NCBI RefSeq assembly: GCF_014863545.1
Contig: NZ_CP062260.1
Span: 3,596,001 to 3,660,000 of the forward strand
DNA from: Paenibacillus sp. JNUCC32
GTDB lineage: Bacteria > Bacillota > Bacilli > Paenibacillales > Paenibacillaceae
Direction of reading: 5' to 3'
Length of the DNA stretch: 64,000 nucleotides
Positions 44,666 to 53,779 of the stretch are shown here, one piece after another (positions within the stretch are counted from its first letter, which is position 1; every line of letters begins with the position of its first letter). Made by a program: the position numbers and the translations under genes. Below the pieces are notes generated by a model. The model did no database searches. It saw nothing but the letters and a program-made list of their open reading frames with translations, and had not been told where the DNA came from.

Positions 44666-46507
44666 TTATAGATTTGCTTGCGCCATTTTACGATGTTTTT
44701 CTGCGCGTTCGCGCTCACTCTTGTTCAAAATCTTCTTGCGGAGACGAACGGATTTCGGCGTAATCTCGCAATACTCGTCGTCGTTCAAGTATTCCAGAGC
44801 TTGCTCAAGCGAGAAGATGACCGGTGTTTTCAATTTCACCGTATCGTCCTTCGTTGCCGAACGAACGTTGGTCAATTGCTTCTCTTTACAAATATTGACG
44901 ACGATATCGTTGTCGCGGGTATGCTCCCCGACGATCATGCCTTCATAAATCTCGGTTCCCGGTTCCAGGAACAGGGTTCCGCGGTCTTCAACCGACATCA
45001 TGCCGTAGAACGTCGAAGATCCGTTTTCCGTGGAAACCAGCACGCCTTGATGGCGTCCGCCCACTTGGCCGCCAACCAGCGGGCCATAGCTGTCGAACGC
45101 GTGGTTCATAATGCCGTAGCCGCGTGTCAGCGTCAAGAAATGGGTGCGGTAGCCGATAAGCCCGCGAGCCGGAATCAGGAATTCCAGACGGACTTGACCG
45201 TTTCCGTTGTTCACCATGTTCACCATTTCGGCCTTGCGTGTTCCAAGGCTTTCCATAACAGCGCCCATGCTCTCTTCCGGCACGTCAATCAGGAGGCGTT
45301 CGATCGGTTCCATTTTGACGCCATCGATTTCCCTTACGATAACTTCAGGCTTGGATACTTGAAGCTCATAGCCTTCACGACGCATATTCTCAATCAGGAT
45401 ACTGAGGTGAAGCTCGCCGCGTCCCGAAACGATATAGGCATCCGGGCTGTCCGTCTCATCCACTCGCAAGCTGACGTCCGTTTCCAGTTCTTTGAAGAGA
45501 CGGTCACGAAGCTTGCGGGATGTCACCCATTTGCCTTCGCGTCCGGCAAAAGGACTGTTGTTCACCAGGAACGTCATTTGCAGGGTAGGCTCGTCAATTT
45601 TGAGAACCGGGAGGGCTTCCGGATGCTGCGGATCCGCAATGGTTTCTCCGATGTTGATGTCTTTGATGCCTGCGATCGCCACGATGTCGCCAGCGCCTGC
45701 TTCGGCAACCTCGATCCGCTTCAGTCCCTGGAAACCGAACAGCTTCTCGATACGGGCATTCTTGGTGGAACCGTCTCTAAGCATAACGGCAACCGGTTGG
45801 CCTTGCTTAATGACACCGCGATTCACGCGGCCGACGGCGATACGGCCCAGATATTCATTGTAATCCATCAAGGTAACGAGGAACTGCAGAGGCTCGTCCA
45901 CTTTCTCGGTAGGGGAAGGGATATGGTCGATAATGGTTTCGTAAAGAGCAAGCATGTTATCGTCTTGCTTCTCCGGATCCATGCTAGAAGTACCGTTTAG
46001 GGCAGATGCATATACTACGGGGAAATCCAACTGGTCGTCGTTCGCTCCAAGCTCAATGAACAGGTCAAGCACTTCATCGATCACTTCAGCTGGGCGAGCA
46101 GCCGGACGGTCGATCTTGTTTACAACGACGATCGGCGTCAAGTTATGGGCAAGCGCTTTGCCCAGAACGAACTTGGTCTGAGGCATGCAGCCTTCGTATG
46201 CGTCAACAACGAGCAGAACGCCGTCGACCATTTTCATGATACGTTCGACTTCACCGCCGAAATCGGCGTGTCCAGGCGTATCCACGATGTTGATCAAGAA
46301 ATCTTTATACGTAATAGCCGTATTTTTGGCTAGGATGGTAATACCGCGTTCGCGCTCCAAATCATTGGAGTCCATCGCGCGCTCCTGCAGCGTCTCATGC
46401 TCCCGGAAAATACCGGACTGCTGCAGCAGTTGGTCTACAAGTGTTGTTTTGCCATGGTCAACGTGAGCAATAATGGCAATGTTGCGAATCTGATCTCTTG
46501 ATTGCAT
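44666..46507 (-). CDS. typA: Ribosome-associated GTPase TypA/BipA
   Basis: 613 residues, full length. TypA is an EF-G-like translational GTPase needed at low temperature or under stress, aiding ribosome assembly. GTPase motifs: G1 [15 protein letters not shown]2/G3 [12 protein letters not shown] and [16 protein letters not shown]4 VVNKIDRP. The C-terminal TypA-specific domain includes [27 protein letters not shown] (about 470-500, split across the domain). The start ATG is preceded by an AAGGGA-type site. The strongly conserved gene makes a long antisense open frame that is not real. Confidence 0.97.
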   Translation of the reverse strand: MQSRDQIRNIAIIAHVDHGKTTLVDQLLQQSGIFREHETLQERAMDSNDLERERGITILAKNTAITYKDFLINIVDTPGHADFGGEVERIMKMVDGVLLVVDAYEGCMPQTKFVLGKALAHNLTPIVVVNKIDRPAARPAEVIDEVLDLFIELGANDDQLDFPVVYASALNGTSSMDPEKQDDNMLALYETIIDHIPSPTEKVDEPLQFLVTLMDYNEYLGRIAVGRVNRGVIKQGQPVAVMLRDGSTKNARIEKLFGFQGLKRIEVAEAGAGDIVAIAGIKDINIGETIADPQHPEALPVLKIDEPTLQMTFLVNNSPFAGREGKWVTSRKLRDRLFKELETDVSLRVDETDSPDAYIVSGRGELHLSILIENMRREGYELQVSKPEVIVREIDGVKMEPIERLLIDVPEESMGAVMESLGTRKAEMVNMVNNGNGQVRLEFLIPARGLIGYRTHFLTLTRGYGIMNHAFDSYGPLVGGQVGGRHQGVLVSTENGSSTFYGMMSVEDRGTLFLEPGTEIYEGMIVGEHTRDNDIVVNICKEKQLTNVRSATKDDTVKLKTPVIFSLEQALEYLNDDEYCEITPKSVRLRKKILNKSERERAEKHRKMAQANL

Positions 46508-46544
46508 AAATATATCTCAAATCCCTTCTATTCGAATGAGCCAC

Positions 46545-46576
46545 AAAGAAAGCGCCGGACGACATGCCGACGCTTC
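46545..46576 (-). terminator. Possible terminator after the small membrane protein gene
   Basis: Minus-strand hairpin AAGCGTCGG / CCGGCGCTT (one mismatch, short loop) followed by TCTTTG. It lies between the 170-residue membrane protein gene and typA. Confidence 0.55.
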
Positions 46577-46659
46577 AACATACATCCTATAATATAGGTA
46601 AACGAGCGGGAAAATCAAGTCTTTTCAGAAAACTTCCAGCAACTTTTACCTCTTCCCGA

Positions 46660-47172
46660 TTACCAGCCTCGGCTCCATTTATTATTGCGTCTCGAACGAT
46701 TGCGGCCGAAGATCATCCAAGCGCCCGCCGCGATCAAGATCAGCGCAATAATGTAGAACGCTCCTGTCTGAAGCCAGGTGAAGATGAATATCACAACGGA
46801 AAGCGCCGTCAGACCAAGCGCAATCGGCAGTGCAGCGCCGGGACGCGGGCTCTCGTACAGATAATACTCAAACAGGCCTACGGCCACACCGAGAATGAGA
46901 ACAGGCCATAGTGAGGCCATTAGTCCCCAGCCGCCGATATTGCATATGAGGAACAGAAGCCCGTATACCGTCAGAATGCCGCCCGGTATCAGTACGGCGG
47001 CAGAAGCCCGGCGACCAAAAAACAGGATATGCAAAAAAATACCCGGCAGCAGCAGGACGAGCGGCCATAACGTTCTGCCCAGAAATCCGAACACGCCAAG
47101 CTTGCCGAGCAAAATAACGACTCCAGCGACAACGATGAAAATACCCAATGCCAAATCTTTTCTGGAGGACAT
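46660..47172 (-). CDS. Hypothetical multi-pass membrane protein (LiaI/LiaF-like helices)
   Basis: 170 residues with six hydrophobic helices arranged in pairs: DLALGIFIVVAGVVILLGKL, TLWPLVLLLPGIFLHILFF, AAVLIPGGILTVYGLLFLI and three more, ending in a basic Arg/Asn-rich tail. The pattern resembles the helical part of LiaI/LiaF-like and DUF5668-type membrane proteins, but I cannot assign a family with certainty. No catalytic residue is apparent. The gene starts with ATG; it is alone between a terC-like gene and typA. Confidence 0.7.
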   Translation of the reverse strand: MSSRKDLALGIFIVVAGVVILLGKLGVFGFLGRTLWPLVLLLPGIFLHILFFGRRASAAVLIPGGILTVYGLLFLICNIGGWGLMASLWPVLILGVAVGLFEYYLYESPRPGAALPIALGLTALSVVIFIFTWLQTGAFYIIALILIAAGAWMIFGRNRSRRNNKWSRGW

Positions 47173-47334
47173 TTGATCACCCTCTCTTCAATATATGTAT
47201 CACCATAAACAGCGGTTTCTAACAGAAGCAGTTACGTTAATTTTAGCCCAAACCGACAAAAAAAACCATATCCCGAGCTTGTTCCGCTTAAAAATTACCC
47301 CGCCCGGCCCACGAGGCATCGGCCTAGCATCACA

Positions 47335-47371
47335 AGAAATGGACGACTGCGAGAGACAGTCGTCCATTTAT
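47335..47371 (-). terminator. Terminator after the minus-strand terC-like gene
   Basis: Perfect 13-base arms (AAATGGACGACTG and its complement, seven-base loop) followed on the minus strand by TTTCTTG. It lies 60 bases past the stop. Confidence 0.65.
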
Positions 47372-47430
47372 CCGGTTTACGGCTTCCGCATGAGTATGTC
47401 CAACACCGCAGCCTGCAGTAATGTCCCCGT

Positions 47431-48093
47431 TTACGCGCCGGTCCGTCTTACCGTCTGCAATCCGCCGATGAGAACAACGAAACCCGCCACGATAATCGGC
47501 AGCAAGCTGTGCGCATAGGGCATCCAATAAGCCAGCAGCAGGCCGACGCGAGAATCCTGTATGAGCATTTCGCCTGCTGTAAAAGCTAGAATACCGGCAC
47601 CTATATAGAGCAGTACGGGAAACTTTTGAAGCAGCCTGGAGATCATCCCGCTTCCCCATACAACAATTGGAATGCTTAATATAATCCCGATGACAATCAG
47701 GGAGAGATCGCCATTGGCAAGCCCCGCGATTGCCAAGACATTGTCCAGGCTCATGACAAAATCGGCGATCAGAATCGTATTGACCGCGCCCCATATCGTG
47801 GAAGCCCTGGCCATGCTCGCAGGATCATGTTCCTTTTGCATCATCAGTTTGACCGCGATCCAGATGAGCAGCAATGCGCCGCCAGCCTGCAGAAACGGAA
47901 TTTTCAACAGCAGAACGGCCACAAAAGTCAGAATGCAGCGCAAAAGTACGGCCCCCGCCGTCCCGATCCAAACGGCCCGTTTGCGGTGTATTTCCGGAAG
48001 ATCCTTGCTGGCCATAGCAATGACCAAGGCATTGTCGCCGCTGAGTACAAGATTGATCACTAATATTTGTCCCAACAAAAAAATCGTCTCCAC
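47431..48093 (-). CDS. TerC family integral membrane protein
   Basis: 220 residues, seven transmembrane helices. The TerC hallmarks are NLVLSGDNALVIAMAS in helix 1 and ADFVMSLDNVLAIAGLANGD in the middle, each with the membrane-embedded Asp-Asn pair proposed to handle metal ions. Members in B. subtilis (YceF, YkoY, YjbE) act in manganese export and metalation of secreted enzymes. Start is GTG with GGGGGTG upstream. It is divergent from a second TerC gene; the two proteins share the same architecture and are paralogues. Confidence 0.9.
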   Translation of the reverse strand: METIFLLGQILVINLVLSGDNALVIAMASKDLPEIHRKRAVWIGTAGAVLLRCILTFVAVLLLKIPFLQAGGALLLIWIAVKLMMQKEHDPASMARASTIWGAVNTILIADFVMSLDNVLAIAGLANGDLSLIVIGIILSIPIVVWGSGMISRLLQKFPVLLYIGAGILAFTAGEMLIQDSRVGLLLAYWMPYAHSLLPIIVAGFVVLIGGLQTVRRTGA

Positions 48094-48143
48094 CAGAACA
48101 ACACCCCCACTCTACACATATGTGGTTTTTGTCCAGGCTATGC

Positions 48144-48172
48144 TTGCACATCGGGAAAAATAGGCCTATAAT
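48144..48172 (+). promoter_or_regulatory. Sigma-A promoter of the plus-strand terC-like gene
   Basis: TTGCAC (48144-48149), 17-base spacer, TATAAT (48167-48172), 49 bases before the ATG. The leader is too short for a yybP-ykoY manganese riboswitch, and none is seen. Confidence 0.8.
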
Positions 48173-48221
48173 AAATCCACTTTGTTTAATGGTGGAACGT
48201 ATTCTAAGAGGAGTGACATTC

Positions 48222-48914
48222 ATGGAAACCACAGCCGCTGAATTTTTTCTTGCATTAATCAACATTGTGTTTTTGGATTTGATATTGGCCGGGGACAACG
48301 CCATCGTGATCGGCCTGGCGGCACGCAATCTTCCGAAGGAAACCCAGAAAAAAGCCATTATCTACGGTACGGCAGGTGCTGTAATTCTCCGCATCATAGC
48401 CACCATCCTTGTCGTCTGGCTGCTCAACATCCCTTGGCTGCTGCTTGTGGGAGGCGTGCTCCTGATCGGCATTGCTTACAAGCTGTTGACCGACGACAAT
48501 AATGATCACGGCAATATCAAGGCTGGCAGCAACCTGGGCGCGGCCATCCGCACCATCATCGTAGCCGATGCCGCCATGGGCCTGGACAACGTCATTGCCG
48601 TTGCCGGCGCGGCCAAACATAACATGATCCTTGTAACCCTGGGCCTGCTCATCAGCGTTCCCATCGTGGTATGGGGCAGCACCCTGTTCATCAAGCTGAT
48701 CAACCGCTTCCCATGGATTATCTATGTAGGTTCAGCGGTGCTTGCATATACGGCATCCTCCATGATTACCGAGGAGAAGCATTTTATGGGGTACTTTGAA
48801 GGGCACCAGATTATAAAGTATCTGTTCATTGCCGCCATCATCGTCGGCGTGCTGACGGCAGGACATCTGAAAAAAAAATCAGCCGCTCGCCGTCAGTCGT
48901 CCACCCTGTCCTAA
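48222..48914 (+). CDS. TerC family integral membrane protein
   Basis: 230 residues, seven transmembrane helices. FLDLILAGDNAIVIGLAARNL and IVADAAMGLDNVIAVAGAAK are the two conserved Asp-Asn motifs. IVVWGSTLFIKLINRFPWI and the C-terminal basic tail KKKSAARRQ follow. The ATG has GAGGAGTGA nine bases upstream; 34 in-frame codons before it belong to the promoter region. Probable metal-ion (manganese) exporter by analogy with YkoY-type proteins; substrate not proven from sequence. Confidence 0.9.
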   Translation: METTAAEFFLALINIVFLDLILAGDNAIVIGLAARNLPKETQKKAIIYGTAGAVILRIIATILVVWLLNIPWLLLVGGVLLIGIAYKLLTDDNNDHGNIKAGSNLGAAIRTIIVADAAMGLDNVIAVAGAAKHNMILVTLGLLISVPIVVWGSTLFIKLINRFPWIIYVGSAVLAYTASSMITEEKHFMGYFEGHQIIKYLFIAAIIVGVLTAGHLKKKSAARRQSSTLS

Positions 48915-48930
48915 CGGTCTCAACATACCA

Positions 48931-48973
48931 TAAAAACGCCCCGAGGCTTATCGTAAGCCTCGGGGCGTTTTAT
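48931..48973. terminator. Bidirectional terminator between terC-like gene and thiI
   Basis: An 18-base perfect stem (AAAACGCCCCGAGGCTTA and its complement around TCG). A and T tracts flank it, so it can end both the plus-strand terC transcript and the minus-strand thiI transcript. Confidence 0.93.
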
Positions 48974-49045
48974 GGTTTTTATCTAATCGAATAGCATAAG
49001 ACGCTCTGTCGGCGGCGCCATGGCGGCCGCAGCTTCATACCCGAT

Positions 49046-50284
49046 TTAGAACCAGTCTTCGTTGACTACGGGCTCCTCACGCTTCTCGCCAAGCTCGCCG
49101 ATCTTACTGTCCGGCGTGATGATCACGGTCTCCGTGCCTTCAACCGCCGCTTGAATCAAGGCAGGCAGCTCGGTAAGCGAAGCCTCCACCTTCTCGATAA
49201 TCTTCAGATTCGGATTGGTCGTCGGCGATTTAGGAACAAACAACGTGCAGCAATCCTCATACGGCAGAATCGACGTGTCAAATGTGCCGATGTCCATCGC
49301 AATGTTGATGATGTCGTTCTTATCCATCATGACGAGCGGCCGGAGCAGCGGCAGCTCGGTAGCTCTTCCGATCACATTCATGCTCGGCAGCGTTTGGCTG
49401 GCCACTTGTCCTAAGCTATCCCCGGTCACGATCGCCAGTGCCCCTTCCCGCTCAGCAAGCGAGGAAGCAATCCGTAACATGGCTCTGCGCATAAAAGTAA
49501 TGATCAGATTATCCTGGCCGATGCCGACAAAGGAGGTCTGCACATCGGTAAACGGCACCAGGTGAAGCTTGATTTTTCCTGTATAGCCCGATAACAGCCT
49601 CGTTAACTCCATGACCTTTTCCTTCGCAAGCTGGCTGGTGTAGGGGAAGCTGTAGAAGTGGACGCACTCAATTTCAAGTCCCCTGCGCATCGCTGACCAG
49701 CCCGCTACAGGACTGTCAATTCCTCCGGAGAGGAGCAGCATCGCCTTCCCGTTCGTACCAAGGGGGTAACCGCCGGCGCCGGGAATCACTTCATAGTACA
49801 AATACGTCTCGTTCTCCCGAATTTCCACGCGCAGCTCCATATCGGGCTGCTTCACTTTCACTTTAAGCTGGGGATAGGTCCGCAGCAATGGCGATCCGAC
49901 CAAATGATTCATCTCTTGCGAGGAATGAGGGAATTGCTTCCATACTCTTCTGGCATTGACCTTGAAGGTTACCGTGCCTTCCAGTTCCTTCTGCCCCACA
50001 AATTCAACCGCTGTTTCGATAATGCGTTCAGGTTCCGAAGAACAAACGCGAACCGGACTGATGGAAACCAGGCCAAATACCTTCTTCAGCACTTGAATCA
50101 GCGCCTCGGGAGACTCTCCGTTAAGCTCGACGTACAGGCGGCCGTATTCCTTGATGATTTTCGCGCCCGGATACGGTCTGAGCACGCTTCGAATATGATT
50201 CAGCACCGATCTCTCGAACCGGTTGCGGTTTTTGCCTTTCAGGGTAAACTCGCCAAAGCGAAGCAGCAGTTTATCGTAAGTCAT
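49046..50284 (-). CDS. thiI: tRNA 4-thiouridine synthase ThiI
   Basis: 412 residues. ThiI adenylates U8 of tRNA and transfers sulfur to make s4U; it also contributes to thiazole synthesis in some bacteria. The N-terminal ferredoxin-like and THUMP domains (about 1-165) precede the PP-loop MLLLSGGIDSPVAGW (about residue 180) and ALAIVTGDSLGQVASQTL. There is no C-terminal rhodanese domain, as in other Firmicutes, where a dedicated cysteine desulfurase supplies sulfur directly. That desulfurase is the overlapping upstream gene (four-base overlap). Confidence 0.96.
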   Translation of the reverse strand: MTYDKLLLRFGEFTLKGKNRNRFERSVLNHIRSVLRPYPGAKIIKEYGRLYVELNGESPEALIQVLKKVFGLVSISPVRVCSSEPERIIETAVEFVGQKELEGTVTFKVNARRVWKQFPHSSQEMNHLVGSPLLRTYPQLKVKVKQPDMELRVEIRENETYLYYEVIPGAGGYPLGTNGKAMLLLSGGIDSPVAGWSAMRRGLEIECVHFYSFPYTSQLAKEKVMELTRLLSGYTGKIKLHLVPFTDVQTSFVGIGQDNLIITFMRRAMLRIASSLAEREGALAIVTGDSLGQVASQTLPSMNVIGRATELPLLRPLVMMDKNDIINIAMDIGTFDTSILPYEDCCTLFVPKSPTTNPNLKIIEKVEASLTELPALIQAAVEGTETVIITPDSKIGELGEKREEPVVNEDWF

Positions 50285-51441
50285 CTCCGATTACCCTCTC
50301 TTTCTATGACGGGACGCAGGTTCCCGCAAACTTTCGCCAATACCTCGACCAGCCGCGCTGCATCGCCCAGCTGATGCTCCTTGCCAAGACTGATACGAAT
50401 TCCGGAGGAAGCTGCCTCCCTGTCTTTTCCCATCGCCAACAGCACCCGGCTGGGTTCGCTGAATTTGGACGAACAAGCCGATTTGGTCGATACGAGCATG
50501 CCCATCTCTTCCAGAGCATGGACCATCACCTCGGGTTTTAATCCCGGATACGAAAAATGAATGATGTGCGGTGCGCTCTGCTCGCTGCTGTTTAACACCA
50601 AGCCCGGAATTTTGCGGATGCCCTGAAACAGCAGCTCCCTGATCTCCGTCATCCTGGCATAAAGCTCAGGCTGATTTTCCCTGGACAATCGCATGGCCTT
50701 CGACATCGCTACCGCTCCGGCAACATTCTCCGTGCCCGCCCGATGCCCGCTCTCCTGGGATCCGCCGGATATCAAGGGAAAGAGCTGGACGCCTCGCCTG
50801 ATGTACAGCACCCCCATTCCCCTTGGACCGTTGAACTTATGTGCGGACAAGCTGTACAAATCGGCCTGCCACCCGGATAGCGAGACCGGGACCTTGCCGA
50901 ATCCCTGTACGCCATCGACATGCAGCAGCGTGCGCGGGTTCCGTTCCTTCACGATACGCCCCACTTCCTCAAGCGGCTGTACGGCCCCCGTTTCATTATT
51001 CACATGCATGATGCTGACCAGCACCGTATCTTTACGGACCGCTTCGCTCAAGGCAGCCAGATCCACCATGCCTTCGGCATCCACGGGAAGGTACGTCACT
51101 TCCCAGCCCAGCGTTTCCAACTGTCTGCAGCATTCATATACGGACGGGTGCTCGGTTCCCGTCGTGATGATATGCTTGCCCCGGCTGCTGTACTGCATCG
51201 CAGCCCCTTTTATCGCCATGTTATTGCCCTCGGTTGCCCCGGACGTAAATACGATCTCATCCGGCTGAACGTCCAGCGCGGCTGCGCACACCTCTCTTGC
51301 CCTTTTCTGCAATTTGGCGGCCGCTTCGCCTGAACGGTGAAGGGCTGACGGGTTGGCATAATGAAGCTTCATGACTTCCGCCATCGTGTCCACCACTTCA
51401 TCAAAAGGAGGGGTCGTTGCAGCGTGATCCCAATATATCAA
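50281..51441 (-). CDS. NifS-type cysteine desulfurase (ThiI partner)
   Basis: 386 residues. PLP enzyme that takes sulfur from cysteine as a persulfide. YWDHAATTPPFDEVVDTM begins the family domain; SGATEGNNMAIKG, the PLP lysine in LYSLSAHKFNGPRGMG and the active-site cysteine in STKSACSSKFSEPS are visible. The TTG start is preferred because AAAGGGG lies eight bases upstream and the family begins there; 34 upstream codons are in frame but non-conserved. Its four-base overlap with thiI corresponds to the nifZ-thiI pair of B. subtilis. Confidence 0.95.
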   Translation of the reverse strand: MIYWDHAATTPPFDEVVDTMAEVMKLHYANPSALHRSGEAAAKLQKRAREVCAAALDVQPDEIVFTSGATEGNNMAIKGAAMQYSSRGKHIITTGTEHPSVYECCRQLETLGWEVTYLPVDAEGMVDLAALSEAVRKDTVLVSIMHVNNETGAVQPLEEVGRIVKERNPRTLLHVDGVQGFGKVPVSLSGWQADLYSLSAHKFNGPRGMGVLYIRRGVQLFPLISGGSQESGHRAGTENVAGAVAMSKAMRLSRENQPELYARMTEIRELLFQGIRKIPGLVLNSSEQSAPHIIHFSYPGLKPEVMVHALEEMGMLVSTKSACSSKFSEPSRVLLAMGKDREAASSGIRISLGKEHQLGDAARLVEVLAKVCGNLRPVIEREGNRR

Positions 51442-51529
51442 GGTAATTTCCCCTTTCCATCTTACGCATCGCAGATTGCATAGCTTATGATTCCAGACCT
51501 TTATATTTACACAAAAAGACCAAACGGTA

Positions 51530-51566
51530 AAGCCGCACTCCATCTTGCCTTGGGCAAAGCGGCGCT
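51530..51566 (-). terminator. Possible terminator after the SLT gene
   Basis: Minus-strand hairpin: GCCGC and GCGGC outer arms with an inner TTGCCC/GGCAA pairing, followed by TTTACCG. T tract is short. Confidence 0.45.
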
Positions 51567-51609
51567 TATCGTTTGATCCTCTATCAGATTACTATTCGCC
51601 CCAATCGGA

Positions 51610-52299
51610 CTACAATGCGTATTTCGACTGGGCGTTCATGACTTTGCTAATGTATGCCTGGGTTTCCTTGGGCAATTCATGAGCCACGGACATCAGCTCT
51701 TCATCGCTGGATACACCCAAACCCGCGACGCGTGTCGGTCCTGCATTATAGGCAGCAAGCACCATGGCTATCTCTCCGCCAAACCGTTGGATCAGATTGG
51801 ACAAATATTTGGTGCCGCCCTCGATGTTCTGAGCCGGATCAAAAGGGTTGCTTACCCCAAGTCCTCTCGCCGTACCGTCCATGAGCTGCATCAGTCCCTT
51901 GGCACCTGCAGACGAGACCGCATGCGGATTAAACGAGGATTCCGCGTCGATGACCGCTTTGATCAACGATACCGGCACGCCATAGCGTTCCCCTGCCGCC
52001 GTGATTAAATCCTCAAAAGTCGTAGGCTTTGTTGCCCCGGTGTCGTTGACCACTGCTTCTATCGAGGTGCTCGACGAAACGGATTCATTCACAACGCCTA
52101 ACTGCTGCCACAACAGCCCGTCCTTAAAGGTGACGCCGGGCGCCAGCTGTGTCATGGAACGTTCAACCGGTTTGGAAGTGGATTCTTCGTTAAGCAGGCT
52201 GCTCAGCACATTGACAAATCCGGCTGACGATTCGGTGGAATTCGTATTCATCTGTGATACATCCGTCATTTGCTTCCATGATATCGGATCTATTTGCAT
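51610..52299 (-). CDS. Lytic transglycosylase SLT-domain protein without signal peptide
   Basis: 229 residues. The C-terminal 130 residues are an SLT (GH23) domain: AAGERYGVPVSLIKAVIDAE with catalytic Glu120, SSFNPHAVSSAGAKGLMQLM, and AAYNAGPTRV. The N-terminal 95 residues are polar, Ser/Thr-rich and have no hydrophobic signal or anchor, so normal secretion is not evident. Similar leaderless SLT proteins exist in Bacillales (for example CwlQ/YjbJ). It would cleave peptidoglycan glycan strands if exported. Weak ribosome-binding site GTGAG nine bases before the ATG. Confidence 0.85.
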   Translation of the reverse strand: MQIDPISWKQMTDVSQMNTNSTESSAGFVNVLSSLLNEESTSKPVERSMTQLAPGVTFKDGLLWQQLGVVNESVSSSTSIEAVVNDTGATKPTTFEDLITAAGERYGVPVSLIKAVIDAESSFNPHAVSSAGAKGLMQLMDGTARGLGVSNPFDPAQNIEGGTKYLSNLIQRFGGEIAMVLAAYNAGPTRVAGLGVSSDEELMSVAHELPKETQAYISKVMNAQSKYAL

Positions 52300-52384
52300 C
52301 GTTTAACTCACTTTCTGCCGTTAAATTTCAAACTTGTCCTTATTTTATCACGGAACTGGAACAATCTGCTATACCTATTCGACA

Positions 52385-52424
52385 AAAAATAGGCGGACCA
52401 ACCCTTCCCGGTTGACCCGCCCAT
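52385..52424 (-). terminator. Terminator after the DUF4190-like gene
   Basis: Minus-strand hairpin GGGCGG-GT-CAACC / GGTTG-GT-CCGCCT with a short loop, followed by ATTTTTTG; 28 bases past the stop. Confidence 0.85.
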
Positions 52425-52451
52425 ATTAAACGATGATAAATAAATCAATCA

Positions 52452-52814
52452 TTATCTGCTGAAAGGAATCAAGATAAAATAACTGAGCGTCGCCAGAATG
52501 CCGAGTCCTATGGACCAAGCACCTGTCGTTCTGCTGCCTTTGCTGTATGCGTAATAACCCACGACAGCCGCGATAGGTCCGAGAATGACCGACCACATGA
52601 ACAAGGAGGCAATCCCTAATACCAGGCCTACGTATCCGACCGCCCGGCCGGTGGAGAGATCCGTCTTATCCTCGTCTGCATGCCGTACCGAAGTTTCCAT
52701 CGGCGGAGCCACCTCGGCAGCATATTCCTCGCGGTGATCCTTCCGCGGGAAGTCTACCCGGTTTCGCTTGCCTTGAACAACCTTCATTTTATTTTTGCGA
52801 TGTTTTTTATCCAT
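52452..52814 (-). CDS. Small membrane protein, DUF4190-like
   Basis: 120 residues. A strongly basic N-terminus (KKHRKNKMKVVQGKRNRVD) and a charged linker precede two transmembrane helices (about 58-85 and 96-117). The helix pair AVGYVGLVLGIASLFMWSVI and GPIAAVVGYYAYSKGSRTTGAWSIG has the DUF4190 pattern. Function unknown. GGAGG nine bases before ATG. It stands alone between the SLT gene and the DUF1540 gene. Confidence 0.75.
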   Translation of the reverse strand: MDKKHRKNKMKVVQGKRNRVDFPRKDHREEYAAEVAPPMETSVRHADEDKTDLSTGRAVGYVGLVLGIASLFMWSVILGPIAAVVGYYAYSKGSRTTGAWSIGLGILATLSYFILIPFSR

Positions 52815-52883
52815 AGCTCGCTTCCTCCATTTCCATCATCCTAAAGTGCCCGGCACCCGGACTTTATCCGGAGCTTGTGCCCG

Positions 52884-53108
52884 TCAGCCCTTCGGCTTGA
52901 AGGTCAGACAGCAGGTCTCGGAAGACTTGTCAGCAACATCCTGATGATCGTCTACGTAAGGCTCTGCCCCATACTCTTCGTTAAGTTTCACATTCGCATG
53001 ACGGTCAATCTCGATCATAATCATCTCGGCATGACATAAATTTTGTTCTCCCCAGTAATGGCAATTGCTGACACTGCACTTCACTAATGGTTTGGCTTCG
53101 TTGGCCAT
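52884..53108 (-). CDS. DUF1540 domain-containing small protein
   Basis: 74 residues. Four cysteines and a histidine in the pattern VKCSVSNCHYWGEQNLCHA and a C-terminal ETCCLTF match DUF1540, a small Cys-rich, possibly metal-binding domain common in sporulating Firmicutes. The middle part is acidic (EEYGAEPYVDDHQDVAD). Function unknown. GAGGTGA precedes the ATG by eight bases. Confidence 0.85.
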   Translation of the reverse strand: MANEAKPLVKCSVSNCHYWGEQNLCHAEMIMIEIDRHANVKLNEEYGAEPYVDDHQDVADKSSETCCLTFKPKG

Positions 53109-53196
53109 TTTAGCATCACCTCGTCAACATTTTTTCCTATGTTTAGGGCCGGTATGCACGATAACGATTGTCAGTTGGTGCCTTAGGCGCGGAACG

Positions 53197-53229
53197 CAAA
53201 AAAGAGATGCCAACGGCTGGCATCTCTTG
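53197..53229 (-). terminator. Terminator after ypuI
   Basis: Minus-strand hairpin with perfect 11-base arms AAGAGATGCCA / TGGCATCTCTT and a five-base loop, followed by TTTTTTGCG. Seventeen bases past the ypuI stop. Confidence 0.92.
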
Positions 53230-53246
53230 AGTCTTCCATAATTATA

Positions 53247-53753
53247 CTAAGCGTGGCTTCTCTCGGATTGCATCCGGCGCTCCGTCAAATAATCGCTCTC
53301 GTAATAAGCAAGATCGTCGCGAAGCTCTTCATAAATCTTGGTAATGTTCATGATGACGTCACGTGCGGGACGTACCGGCTTCTTCCGGAAACGGATGGCA
53401 TCCTGTCCGGTGTAGGCGTAACGGCCATCTTCGGAATAACTTTCATTTTTGGGATAGAAGAAGCTGTTCACGCAGCGATGATACAAATTATACAAAGCCT
53501 TCTCGGCAAAATCGATATCAAAATTAGGGCGACGCTGTACAACGCCTAGCTTCTCATAGGAAACTTCAGAAAATACGAGCAAATGGCGAACATCCGACAG
53601 AAATCCTTTGTAAAAGTGAACGGTTTCCTCGTCCTGTTCCGTTACCAATTGAGATAAAGCATGTTCATTCAAAAACGTTTCCATAATCGAAATAGCAGAT
53701 TTCAACTTTTCTCTGGATTCTGAGCATAATTTCTGAAGATTGTCTGCTGGCAT
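53247..53753 (-). CDS. ypuI: YpuI family protein (DUF3907)
   Basis: 168 residues. Mostly helical cytoplasmic protein. Conserved stretches FYKGFLSDVRHLLVFSEVSYEKLGV (about 47-71), FAEKALYNLYHRCVNSFFYPK and GRYAYTGQDAIRFRKKPVRP match B. subtilis YpuI/DUF3907, of unknown function. GGGGG ribosome-binding site before the ATG. The 5-prime leader holds a 31-base near-perfect palindrome (53780-53810). Confidence 0.85.
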   Translation of the reverse strand: MPADNLQKLCSESREKLKSAISIMETFLNEHALSQLVTEQDEETVHFYKGFLSDVRHLLVFSEVSYEKLGVVQRRPNFDIDFAEKALYNLYHRCVNSFFYPKNESYSEDGRYAYTGQDAIRFRKKPVRPARDVIMNITKIYEELRDDLAYYESDYLTERRMQSERSHA

Positions 53754-53779
53754 TACGATAGATCCCCCTTAAATGGTTG

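Noticed and set aside
44678..46000. 440-codon plus-strand open frame antisense to typA
   Set aside because: It is the mirror of a highly conserved GTPase gene; its length reflects codon bias of typA, and its composition is not protein-like.
48094..48221. yybP-ykoY-type manganese riboswitch before the terC-like genes
   Set aside because: The leader after the predicted promoter is only about 40 bases and no such conserved core is visible.
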